19,992 nucleotides of DNA from Oscillospiraceae bacterium (GTDB taxonomy: Bacteria; Bacillota; Clostridia; Oscillospirales; Ruminococcaceae), in the NCBI GenBank assembly GCA_017848075.1, contig JAGALG010000130.1:1-19992 (forward strand), in the 5' to 3' direction. Each line of letters starts with the position of its first letter. Position 1 is the first letter of the stretch. Below, one piece after another: positions 1 to 7,677 of this stretch. The notes beneath the pieces are model-generated. The model made no database searches. It was not told the DNA's origin and saw only the letters and a program-made list of their open reading frames with translations. Position numbers and translations under genes: made by a program.

Positions 1-1286
1 ATGGCCTCATCAATGCAGACACCGACTGCATCCAGAGTTTCCCCCACAGTCTGTGCGTCTACCGCTTCATTGACTGAATTCAGACAGTTGACCACGCACA
101 ATCTCTGTCGTTCGTTGGCAATGATACCCTCGTCCTGATTGGCCTTGGATAGGGACAGCAGGTCAAAGATCGCTGCGCTGAGTCGATCCACGCCATCGCC
201 AGCAGCAGCAGAGATTTCCACCATATGTGGGATATGCTCTCTGATATAATCCAGCTCAATCTTTCTCTCCAGGTCTGTTTTATTGATGATCGCCACAACG
301 GGACGACCTTTTACTCGTTCAATCAGCTGTTTATCCTCCTCTGTCAGCACATCAGAGGAATCGAATACTGCCAAGATCAAATAGCTGCGGTCCAGGCGCT
401 GTTTCGCTAACTCAACACCGGCTGCTTCCACCACATCATCGGTGTCCCGAATACCGGCTGTATCTGCAAGATTCAGGATCACCTCACCCAACTGGATCGT
501 CTCTTCTACCACATCGCGGGTTGTTCCCGGAATTTGGGTAACGATGGATTTCTGAGTACCGGACAACAGGTTCATCAGAGTGGATTTGCCTACATTGGGT
601 CGACCGATGATAACAGTCTCCACACCTTCTCTTAAAATTTTTCCTGTATCGTAATCCCGCAGGATCTGATTCAGTTCCTGCTGCACCTTGGATAAGGAGA
701 GGGTCAAATTTTCATCGGATACTTCCTCAATATCTTCATCCGGGTAATCTGTCCAGGCCGCCAAGCCTGCAGAAATCGCCAGCAGCTGATCTGCTACTCC
801 ATGGATCTTTCGATAGATGGCACCATCTCTGGCGCTGAGCGCAGCTTTTGCGCCGTGGCTTCCTTGAGCGGAGATCAGATCCATAACCGCCTCCGCCTGT
901 GTCAGGCCCATTTTGCCATTTAAAAAGGCTCTTTTGGTAAACTCACCCGGTTCTGCCGGACGGGCTCCTGCGTCAATACAGGCCCGCAGAGCGCGTTTGA
1001 CCAGATACACGCCGCCGTGACAGCACAGCTCTACCACATTTTCACCGGTGTAGCTGTGTGGTGCCCGGTAGACAAAGGCCACGCACTCATCAATCTCCCC
1101 TTCTTTGTCAGAGACCTTGCCGTATGCTCCGGTGTAGCCTTTAAAATCCACCAGCTTCCGTCCTGAGATAGAACGGAACACCTGATCCGCAACCACCATA
1201 GCATTTTCACCGGAAATGCGGATCATACCGATACCGCCCGGTGCCATTGCGGTAGAAATGGCCGCAATCGTCTGATTTTCATTCAT
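1..1286 (-). CDS. mnmE: tRNA modification GTPase MnmE (partial, C-terminus beyond left edge)
   Basis: MnmE works with MnmG to modify the wobble uridine (cmnm5U/nm5U) of certain tRNAs. The frame is open from the ATG at 1286 to the window edge, about 428 codons; the family is about 455-460 residues, so roughly 30 residues including the C-terminal Cys-x-Gly-Lys are missing. The N-terminus (MNENQTIAAISTAMAPGG) is the typical folate-binding domain start. The G domain is clear: G1 GRPNVGKS at residues 228-235, then the G2 TTR switch, DTAGIR (G3) and NKTD (G4). The start is fixed by GGGAGGAAAGGAAC directly upstream. It is separated from gyrA by a terminator and has its own promoter. MnmE usually sits with rpmH-rnpA-yidC-jag on the other side of dnaA; here it follows gyrA. 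Confidence 0.97.
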   Translation of the reverse strand, partial: MNENQTIAAISTAMAPGGIGMIRISGENAMVVADQVFRSISGRKLVDFKGYTGAYGKVSDKEGEIDECVAFVYRAPHSYTGENVVELCCHGGVYLVKRALRACIDAGARPAEPGEFTKRAFLNGKMGLTQAEAVMDLISAQGSHGAKAALSARDGAIYRKIHGVADQLLAISAGLAAWTDYPDEDIEEVSDENLTLSLSKVQQELNQILRDYDTGKILREGVETVIIGRPNVGKSTLMNLLSGTQKSIVTQIPGTTRDVVEETIQLGEVILNLADTAGIRDTDDVVEAAGVELAKQRLDRSYLILAVFDSSDVLTEEDKQLIERVKGRPVVAIINKTDLERKIELDYIREHIPHMVEISAAAGDGVDRLSAAIFDLLSLSKANQDEGIIANERQRLCVVNCLNSVNEAVDAQTVGETLDAVGVCIDEA

Positions 1287-1314
1287 GTTCCTTTCCTCCC
1301 AGTACAAAAATCAA

Positions 1315-1330
1315 TGTTTCCCGTGAAACA
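1315..1330. promoter_or_regulatory. parS-like centromere site (one mismatch)
   Basis: TGTTTCCCGTGAAACA differs from the ParB/Spo0J consensus palindrome TGTTTCACGTGAAACA at one position (A to C at base 7). Both outer arms, TGTTTC and GAAACA, are intact. It lies about 11 kb from the predicted origin, where parS sites are expected, in the untranslated leader of mnmE. The central CCCG also recalls the Noc site (ATTTCCCGGGAAAT), but the outer TG...CA bases favour ParB. Binding is inferred. Confidence 0.7.
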
Positions 1331-1364
1331 TACGGAAAATCGAAAAATAGCACATACACTGTAT

Positions 1365-1393
1365 ATTATACAACAAAAAGACCGCCCTGAAAA
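1365..1393 (-). promoter_or_regulatory. Predicted mnmE promoter
   Basis: On the - strand a perfect -10 TATAAT (1365-1370) is preceded, after 17 bp, by TTTTCA (1388-1393; 4 of 6 matches to TTGACA). The -35 falls inside the loop of the gyrA terminator, so the two signals overlap. The predicted start, near 1357, gives a leader of about 70 nt that contains the parS-like site. Confidence 0.5.
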
Positions 1394-1404
1394 GAGCGGT
1401 CTTT
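1370..1404 (-). terminator. Intrinsic terminator of the gyr operon
   Basis: A perfect 9-bp stem, AAAGACCGC (1377-1385) with GCGGTCTTT (1396-1404), is followed on the - strand by TTTTTGTTG. It begins 10 nt after the gyrA stop codon. Confidence 0.85.
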
Positions 1405-1413
1405 GAAATCACA

Positions 1414-3903
1414 TTATTCTTCTGTTACTTCCTGAACTTCTTCTGTTGTTGGAGCATCTGCAGAAGCTTCTTCATTGCCTTGCTTCTCAACAACGGTAAT
1501 ACCGATCAGTTTGGTCTCCTCGTCCACTCTCATGACACGAACACCGCCGGCATAACGGGACTGTACAGAGATCTGTTCCGATGGGATACGGATGATCACA
1601 CCACTGTCTGTGATCAAAACAATATCGTGGTTCTCATCAACAGAGCAGAAGCCGGCTACCGGACCATTCTTATCGCAGTAGTAGTTTCTCAAACCTTTAC
1701 CGCCACGAGTCTGTACCCGGTATTCCTCATAGCTGCTGCGACGACCCAGACCGCTTTCCGATACGGTCAGAGTGTATTCACCTTCGTCCACAATCGCCAT
1801 ACCAACAACCTGATCTCCCTCGTCCAGAGCGATCGCTCTTACACCACGGGCTGTACGGCCGATGGCGCGTGCATCATCCTCTTTGAAGCAGATACTCATA
1901 CCGTTGCGGGTCGCTACAATCACATGGCTGTTGCCGTCGGTGATCTTCACCCAAGCTAGCTCATCGCCTTCATCCAGATTGATAGCGATCAGACCGCTCT
2001 TACGGACATTGGTATAGGCATTGAACTCGGTTCTCTTCACAATACCGCCCTTGGTTACCATCACCAGATATTTATTCTCGTCCTCCAGTACAGAAGTCTT
2101 CACCACAGAGGTGATCTTCTCGCCATTTTCCAGAGGCAGAATATTGATAATATTGGTGCCACGGCTTGCACGGGAGCTTTCCGGAATCTCATAGCCCTTA
2201 ATGCGGTAAACTTTACCCAGATTGGTAAAGAACATCAGATAATCATGTGTAGAGCAGGTGTACAGGTCGGTAACAAAGTCCTCATCCCGACGAGTCATAC
2301 CGGAAATACCGCGACCGCCACGGCGCTGAGTTTTGTAGACATCGGTAGGCTGGCGTTTGATGTAGCCGTACTGTGTCAGAGTAACCACACACTCTTCCTG
2401 TGGGATCAGATCCTCGATATCCACCTCGCCACTGACAGTAGCCAGCTCGGTTCTTCTTGGATCTCCATATTTCTCTTTGGTTTCGGTCAACTCTACCTTG
2501 ATAATGTCCAGAACCTTGCGTTCATCGGCCAAAATCTCGCGGTATTCTGCGATTTTCGCACGAACCTCAGCCAGCTCGTTCTCGATCTTATCCCGTTCCA
2601 GACCGGACAGACGGCCCAAACGCATTGCCAGGATCGCATTCGCCTGAATTTCAGACAAACCAAAGCGTTCCATCAGTTTTGGACGAGACTCGTTATCATC
2701 ACGGGAAGTGCGGATAATATGAACCACTTCGTCGATGTTATCCTGCGCGATTTTCAAACCTTCCAGAATATGTTCTCTTTCCTGTGCTTTCCGCAGATCG
2801 AATACGGTTCTGCGGCGGATAACCTCTTCCTGGAATTTGATGTACTCATGAAGAATTTCTTTCAGGGTCAGTACTCTTGGTTCGCCGTTGACCAAAGCCA
2901 GCATGATCACACCGCAGGTATCCTGCATCTGTGTATAGGAATACAGCTGGTTCAGAACCACCTGTGCATTGGCGTCACGCTTCAGCTCGATCACGATCTT
3001 CATGCCGTTGCGCTTGTTGGATTCATCACGGATATCACTGATCTGATCGATGCGTTTTTCTTTTACCAGATCGGCCATCGTTTCGATCAGACGAGCTTTA
3101 TTGACCATGTAAGGAAGCTCGGTGACAACAATGCGCTCCCGGTTGTTTTTGAATTCCTCGATCTGTGCTTTCGCACGAACGATCACTTTACCACGACCGG
3201 TACCGTAAGCTGCACGAATACCGCTGCGGCCCATAATCATACCGCCGGTTGGGAAGTCCGGGCCTTTGATGTGTTCCATCAGGTCATCCAAAGTAGCATC
3301 CGGGTTATCGATCAGACAGCAGACACCATCTACTACCTCACCCAGATTATGCGGCGGAATATTGGTTGCCATACCAACAGCAATACCGGTAGAACCATTG
3401 ACCAGCAGGTTCGGGAAACGGGATGGCAGAACCACCGGCTCTTGCAAACGGTCATCGTAGTTTGGAATAAAGTCTACGGTCTCTTTATCAATATCAGTGA
3501 GCATACGCATGGAAATGCGGCTCATTTTTGCCTCGGTGTATCGGTAAGCAGCGGCTGGGTCGCCGTCGACAGAACCGAAGTTACCCTGTCCCCATACCAA
3601 AGTGTGACGCATGGAGAAGTCCTGCGCCAAACGAACCAGAGCATCGTAAACAGAGGCGTCACCATGTGGATGGTAGCGACCCAGAACCGCACCAACGGTA
3701 TCGGCGCATTTACGGAAGGCCTTGTCCGGAGACAGACCGTTTTCATACATGGTATACAGGATACGGCGATGTACCGGTTTCAGACCGTCACGCACATCCG
3801 GCAGAGCTCGGCCAACGATAACGGACATGGAGTAGTCAAGATAGGAATTTCGCATTTCCTGCTCGATATCCACGAGGATCACCTTTTCATCTTGATGATT
3901 CAT
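1414..3903 (-). CDS. gyrA: DNA gyrase subunit A
   Basis: GyrA is the DNA-breaking and wrapping subunit of the A2B2 gyrase that introduces negative supercoils. The 829-residue length is normal. The catalytic tyrosine is Tyr122 in AAAYRYTE. The C-terminal beta-pinwheel carries the GyrA box QRRGGRG, which separates it from ParC. The protein ends in an acidic tail rich in Glu. The quinolone region keeps E. coli numbering and reads GDASVYD (81-87): Ala is at position 83 where E. coli has Ser, and Ser is at 84. Residue 104 is Trp in LVWGQGNFGS, where the usual motif has Asp. The start ATG has AAGGTGA 9 nt upstream. It is the last gene of the gyrB-ycxB-ycxB-gyrA unit; a TATAAT at 3979-3984 on this strand might give extra expression, but no good -35 is visible. 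Confidence 0.98.
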   Translation of the reverse strand: MNHQDEKVILVDIEQEMRNSYLDYSMSVIVGRALPDVRDGLKPVHRRILYTMYENGLSPDKAFRKCADTVGAVLGRYHPHGDASVYDALVRLAQDFSMRHTLVWGQGNFGSVDGDPAAAYRYTEAKMSRISMRMLTDIDKETVDFIPNYDDRLQEPVVLPSRFPNLLVNGSTGIAVGMATNIPPHNLGEVVDGVCCLIDNPDATLDDLMEHIKGPDFPTGGMIMGRSGIRAAYGTGRGKVIVRAKAQIEEFKNNRERIVVTELPYMVNKARLIETMADLVKEKRIDQISDIRDESNKRNGMKIVIELKRDANAQVVLNQLYSYTQMQDTCGVIMLALVNGEPRVLTLKEILHEYIKFQEEVIRRRTVFDLRKAQEREHILEGLKIAQDNIDEVVHIIRTSRDDNESRPKLMERFGLSEIQANAILAMRLGRLSGLERDKIENELAEVRAKIAEYREILADERKVLDIIKVELTETKEKYGDPRRTELATVSGEVDIEDLIPQEECVVTLTQYGYIKRQPTDVYKTQRRGGRGISGMTRRDEDFVTDLYTCSTHDYLMFFTNLGKVYRIKGYEIPESSRASRGTNIINILPLENGEKITSVVKTSVLEDENKYLVMVTKGGIVKRTEFNAYTNVRKSGLIAINLDEGDELAWVKITDGNSHVIVATRNGMSICFKEDDARAIGRTARGVRAIALDEGDQVVGMAIVDEGEYTLTVSESGLGRRSSYEEYRVQTRGGKGLRNYYCDKNGPVAGFCSVDENHDIVLITDSGVIIRIPSEQISVQSRYAGGVRVMRVDEETKLIGITVVEKQGNEEASADAPTTEEVQEVTEE

Positions 3904-3984
3904 CTATTATTTCACCTTAATTCTCTCATTTAATCCAGATATAAGTATATTCCTTGTTTGTTTATACTCTTTGTATCAATTATA

Positions 3985-4512
3985 CTACAATTTATCGGAG
4001 CGATCGTCATATTTTTCCTGCAGCTGTGCCTTCATCATTTCACGGAACTGCAGAAGCTGCTCCTCTGTAAAGACCCGTTTTGGGATCACAAAGTAATAGC
4101 TCTTCATATAACGCAGGCCAAAGCTCTTTTTGAACTCGTACATCACTTCGATATCATGGTAGCTTGTGGCTCGATCGGTCAGCTGAAGCTCTGTATAGCG
4201 AGCTTCCACGACCTGTTCGGGATCTTTTTCAAAAGCCTCTGCCAACTGACGATTGGCGAAGGAGGATTTCTTCTTGTAGAATACACCCAAAACCAAAAAG
4301 AGCAGCATCAAAAGAAGTGCAAAACCACTTTTTGTGGTAATAAACTGATAAGCGTCAATGGCTGCAATCGCCATGATCATCGCAAAGACAGCCTGCTGCT
4401 TCTTATTGGTACCCAGCAACTTATCCATTTTTTCCAGTGTATCAAAGATCTCATCAGCTTTGACCTGATAAGTTACTCGAAGGGATTCGTTCTGTTTTTC
4501 CAATTCCTCCAT
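3985..4512 (-). CDS. YcxB-like membrane protein (distal copy)
   Basis: A 175-residue protein of unknown function. A charged N-terminal segment (about residues 1-40) is followed by two hydrophobic helices (about 41-60 and 62-80), then a soluble domain of about 95 residues with the motif FVIPKRVFTEEQ. Two helices followed by a domain ending in a PKR-type strand is the layout of the YcxB-like family; I assign the family from layout and motif only. GAGAGGGG lies 5 nt before the ATG. It starts 17 nt after the stop of a related gene and lies 81 nt before gyrA, so it is probably co-transcribed with gyrB and gyrA. No catalytic residues can be named. Confidence 0.8.
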   Translation of the reverse strand: MEELEKQNESLRVTYQVKADEIFDTLEKMDKLLGTNKKQQAVFAMIMAIAAIDAYQFITTKSGFALLLMLLFLVLGVFYKKKSSFANRQLAEAFEKDPEQVVEARYTELQLTDRATSYHDIEVMYEFKKSFGLRYMKSYYFVIPKRVFTEEQLLQFREMMKAQLQEKYDDRSDKL

Positions 4513-4529
4513 TGTTTCCCCTCTCTTTC

Positions 4530-5105
4530 TTATGCACCAAATTTGGAGATAATGGCCTGGATCTGAGGGTCTGCGCCCTGGATCACTCGTTTCGGGAAGA
4601 CCATGATCTTACCATTTTTCATTTTCAACAAAAGGACCGGTCCCTGCTCCTCTTTGGAGAGGATCTCGTCATAGAAGTAGGTTCCCTGATGACTTTCCTT
4701 GTAGAAGGAGATCATACGATCTTCTGCAAAGCAGAAAGTCATTTCTCTTCCGAAACGCTGATCTTTTTCGTATTCCTTGGCGATCTGTCGTTTCAGGACC
4801 GTTTTAAACAGAACAAACTGATAAAACAGATCCAGAACAGAGTACGCCATCAGCAGAACACCACCAATGGTGATCCAGTCGTGATACACCCAATCCGAGT
4901 TCAGTCCACGGAAGAGAACGATCACGCCGGCAATGAACAGCACTGCAGAGCTCAGCATGGTTCGTTTCCGAACCAGTGCCCGCTGCTCCTCACTGCTGGA
5001 TACGGCATAGGATTGATATTCCTCCAGGCTGACCTGACAGTTCATCTGCAGAGGAAAATCCTGCACGGTCAGTTTGACCGCTTCTTGTTGTACTTTTTTC
5101 TTCAT
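4530..5105 (-). CDS. YcxB-like membrane protein (proximal copy)
   Basis: A 191-residue relative of the next gene, with the same plan: N-terminal soluble segment, two hydrophobic helices (roughly residues 55-70 and 77-100), then a domain with MVFPKRVIQG near the end, matching VIPKRVF in its neighbour. The function is unknown. I place the start at the ATG at 5105, preceded by GGAGTTGCTGGAAGTA; an in-frame TTG at 5123 would add six residues but has no good ribosome-binding site. It follows gyrB by about 50 nt. The shared fold and tandem position suggest an old duplication, although overall residue identity between the two looks low. Confidence 0.78.
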   Translation of the reverse strand: MKKKVQQEAVKLTVQDFPLQMNCQVSLEEYQSYAVSSSEEQRALVRKRTMLSSAVLFIAGVIVLFRGLNSDWVYHDWITIGGVLLMAYSVLDLFYQFVLFKTVLKRQIAKEYEKDQRFGREMTFCFAEDRMISFYKESHQGTYFYDEILSKEEQGPVLLLKMKNGKIMVFPKRVIQGADPQIQAIISKFGA

Positions 5106-5154
5106 TACTTCCAGCAACTCCAATTTTATTCTTTATTATTTGTAAAAGCAGATA

Positions 5155-7098
5155 TTAAACATCCAGATTGTTTACAAATTTCGCATTCTGTTCGATAAAT
5201 TCGCGGCGAGGCTGAACTTTTTCGCCCATCAGAATGCTGAAGATCTCGTCTGCTTTTTCCGCATCTTCCAAAGTTACCTTCTTCATGGTGCGGCGAGCCG
5301 GGTCCATGGTGGTCTCCCACAGCTGCTCCGGATTCATTTCACCAAGACCTTTGTAGCGCTGGATATTCAGTTTGGCACCATCTGCAGACATTTCTGCAAG
5401 AACAGAATCCCGTTCTTCCTCTGTAAATACATAACGGAATTTTTTACCGCTGCTGATTTTAAACAGAGGTGGCTGTGCCAAATAGATATGACCTTCATCG
5501 ATCAATGGACGCATGAAGCGGAAGAAGAAGGTCAGCAGCAGAGTACGGATATGAGAACCGTCTACATCGGCATCGGCCATAACAATGACTTTGCCGTAGC
5601 GCAGCTTGCTCAGATCGATCTCGTTGCCAATACCACAGCCCAGTGCCAGAATAACCGGAGTCAGTTTTTCGTTGCTGTATACTTTATCAATACGGGCACG
5701 CTCTACATTCAGCATCTTACCCCACAGTGGCAGGATAGCCTGATAACGGCTGTCACGACCCATTTTAGCGGAACCGCCTGCAGAGTCACCCTCGACGATG
5801 TAAATTTCAGTCTGTTCTACATCTCGTTCGGAGCAGTCAGCCAGTTTACCCGGCAGTGCAGCGCTCTCCAGCGCCGATTTGCGGCGGGCACGGTCTCTTG
5901 CTGCCTTGGCAGCTTCGCGGGCCTGAGCGGCCAGCAGGGACTTCTCAACGATGGTTTTGGCCACAGCTGGATTTTCTTCAAAGAAAGTGCTCAGCTTCTC
6001 ATAGGTGACATCGTTGACCAGCTTGCGAATCTCGGTATTGCCCAGCTTGTTCTTGGTCTGGCCCTCGAACTGTGCATCCGGCATCTTAACGGAGATGACC
6101 GCAGTCATACCCTCCATAACATCTTCGGTTTTGAATTTATCGTCGCCTTTGAGCATATTGGCCTTTTTGCCATACTCGTTGAACACCTTGGTCAAAGCGT
6201 TTTTAAAACCATTTTCATGGGTACCGCCGTCGATGGTGTGGATGTTGTTGGCAAAGGACAGCAGTCTGGTATTGAAGCTGTCATTGTACTGAAGGGCAAC
6301 CTCCGCAGTAGAGCCATTGTCCTCTCCGAGGAAGTGGATCACTTCCGGATGAAGCACCTCCTGTGCTTTTTTCTGACCCTGAAGGAATTCTACGAAGCTG
6401 CTGATACCACCCTCGTAGTGAAGATGCTCAGAAACCACTTCTTCCCCTCTGCGGTCAGAGAAGATAATATGAACGCCTGCATTCAGGAAGGCCTGCTCAC
6501 GCAGACGGTTCAGCAGTGTGTCATACTCGTATTCCGTTGTTTCAAAGATGGTACCATCAGCCTTGAATACGACCTGAGTACCGTGTTTTTCCGTTGCTTC
6601 CATCTGAGCCAGCGGAGCGGTCTCCTTACCGTGCTCAAAGCGCTGGTAGTAGCGGTGATGACCGTCGCAAACTTCTACCTCCAGCCAGTCGGATAGAGCG
6701 TTTACTACAGAAGCGCCTACACCATGCAGACCACCGGACACCTTGTAACCGCCGCCGCCGAACTTACCGCCGGCATGCAGGACAGTGAAGACTACCGTTA
6801 CTGCAGGGATACCCAGCTTTGGCTGGATGCCGACCGGAATACCACGGCCATTGTCTGTAACACGGATAATATTGTCCGGCAGAATATCAACTGTGATCTC
6901 GGTACAGCCGCCTGCCAAAATTTCGTCGATGGAGTTATCGACGATTTCGTATACCAGATGATGCAAACCATTGATACCGGTGGAACCGATATACATACCC
7001 GGACGCTTTCTTACCGCATCCAGACCTTCCAGTACCTGAATTTGAGACGCGTCGTACTGGCCATTTTCCACTTTATTGTTCTCGTTTGTGTGATCCAA
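5155..7098 (-). CDS. gyrB: DNA gyrase subunit B
   Basis: GyrB is the ATPase and TOPRIM subunit of gyrase. In the 647 residues, the GHKL ATP site shows EIVDNSIDE (51-59), GRGIP (84-88) and GGLHGVGASVVNALS (122-136). The TOPRIM metal site shows EGDSAGG (436-442) and DADVDGSH (509-516). The C-terminal QRYKGLGEMNPEQLWETTMD is canonical. Trp459 in LPLWGKMLNVE occupies the position of E. coli Lys447, a quinolone-contact site. The start is TTG: GGAGGT lies 8 nt upstream, an in-frame TAG lies just before it, and the next in-frame Met (35) is too far in. It is first in the unit with the two ycxB genes and gyrA, driven by a strong promoter about 90 nt upstream. Confidence 0.98.
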   Translation of the reverse strand: MDHTNENNKVENGQYDASQIQVLEGLDAVRKRPGMYIGSTGINGLHHLVYEIVDNSIDEILAGGCTEITVDILPDNIIRVTDNGRGIPVGIQPKLGIPAVTVVFTVLHAGGKFGGGGYKVSGGLHGVGASVVNALSDWLEVEVCDGHHRYYQRFEHGKETAPLAQMEATEKHGTQVVFKADGTIFETTEYEYDTLLNRLREQAFLNAGVHIIFSDRRGEEVVSEHLHYEGGISSFVEFLQGQKKAQEVLHPEVIHFLGEDNGSTAEVALQYNDSFNTRLLSFANNIHTIDGGTHENGFKNALTKVFNEYGKKANMLKGDDKFKTEDVMEGMTAVISVKMPDAQFEGQTKNKLGNTEIRKLVNDVTYEKLSTFFEENPAVAKTIVEKSLLAAQAREAAKAARDRARRKSALESAALPGKLADCSERDVEQTEIYIVEGDSAGGSAKMGRDSRYQAILPLWGKMLNVERARIDKVYSNEKLTPVILALGCGIGNEIDLSKLRYGKVIVMADADVDGSHIRTLLLTFFFRFMRPLIDEGHIYLAQPPLFKISSGKKFRYVFTEEERDSVLAEMSADGAKLNIQRYKGLGEMNPEQLWETTMDPARRTMKKVTLEDAEKADEIFSILMGEKVQPRREFIEQNAKFVNNLDV

Positions 7099-7134
7099 TC
7101 TTTCCTACCTCCGATTCCTGTATTTCTATGAAAA

Positions 7135-7154
7135 ATCCGGCAAAAAATCCGGAT
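7135..7154 (-). promoter_or_regulatory. Hairpin in the gyrB leader, attenuator-like
   Basis: In the gyrB leader, ATCCGG and CCGGAT (7135-7140 with 7149-7154) form a 6-bp stem with an 8-nt loop, followed on the - strand by TTTTTC. It resembles a weak terminator 37 nt before the start codon. A regulatory role is only inferred. Confidence 0.3.
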
Positions 7155-7191
7155 CGGATCATCGTTTTTCTGCTTTTCTTGAATCCCTTTC

Positions 7192-7220
7192 ATTATACCA
7201 TAAACAGGCTTTTTTTACAA
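7192..7220 (-). promoter_or_regulatory. Predicted gyrB promoter, extended -10
   Basis: On the - strand, TTGTAA (7215-7220), a 17-bp spacer and TATAAT (7192-7197) preceded by TGG, giving TGnTATAAT. This is the strongest promoter-like signal in the window. The predicted transcript begins near 7185, leaving a leader of about 87 nt. Confidence 0.75.
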
Positions 7221-7249
7221 AGGAAAATCGCCGAAAATACCCTCAAAAA

Positions 7250-7288
7250 ACGCAAAAAAAGCAGTCTGCTTTTAAGGCAAACTGCTTT
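7250..7288 (-). terminator. Intrinsic terminator of the recF-remB unit
   Basis: A 12-bp stem with one mismatch (7258-7269 with 7277-7288, 7-nt loop) is followed on the - strand by TTTTTTTGCG. It lies about 125 nt after the remB stop. Nothing recognisable is encoded between them (7289-7413); that stretch is GC-rich near 7340-7395 and may fold. Confidence 0.8.
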
Positions 7289-7413
7289 ATAAGGGCTCTG
7301 GAACCCTTTTTTCGGCTTTTTCTGTTTTTTACGGTATGGGGAGGCGTGGAATTGTTTCCCGAGGCTGACAGGCTCACTGCTCCCTCGCTCCGGAAAAATA
7401 GTGAAAAATCCTC

Positions 7414-7677
7414 TTAACGCAGATCCTCCACATAGGCAGAACGCTTTTTCAGTGTCGCACAGGAGATCTGAGAGATATAAACCACAGTCTCTCCCCGTTC
7501 CCGACAGATCACAAAAGACTTGGGCAGTTCCATGGAAACATTGACTACATGGCGCTGTTTTTCTTCCCGGCCCAAAAACTCCTTGGTGATCTTGGAGATG
7601 GAGGTATTTTCAATATCAAAGATGCCGATAATGCTTCGGCTGGGTACGACCACATCCTGTCCCAAATGCAGGTACAT
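7414..7677 (-). CDS. remB: RemB / DUF370-family regulatory protein
   Basis: An 87-residue member of the RemA/RemB (DUF370) family. In Bacillus subtilis the homologue YaaB/RemB lies in the same place, between recF and gyrB, and is linked to extracellular-matrix gene control; the role here is inferred by family and position. The N-terminus MYLHLGQDVVVPSRSIIGIF and the later VVYISQISCATLKKR are typical. The ATG directly abuts the recF stop codon (TAGATG), with GAGGAGG about 7 nt upstream inside recF, so translation of the two genes is probably coupled. No helix-turn-helix is visible; the family is built mainly of beta strands. Confidence 0.9.
   Translation of the reverse strand: MYLHLGQDVVVPSRSIIGIFDIENTSISKITKEFLGREEKQRHVVNVSMELPKSFVICRERGETVVYISQISCATLKKRSAYVEDLR

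Noticed and set aside
2245..3933. Long open frame on the + strand opposite gyrA (similar ones oppose gyrB, dnaA and porA)
   Set aside because: Antisense shadows of strongly conserved genes; no ribosome-binding sites and no family motifs.
7291..7313. AAGGG-8 nt-CCCTTTTTTC, terminator-like on the + strand
   Set aside because: Only a 5-bp stem and no + strand gene upstream; the real terminator of this gap is the - strand one beside it.
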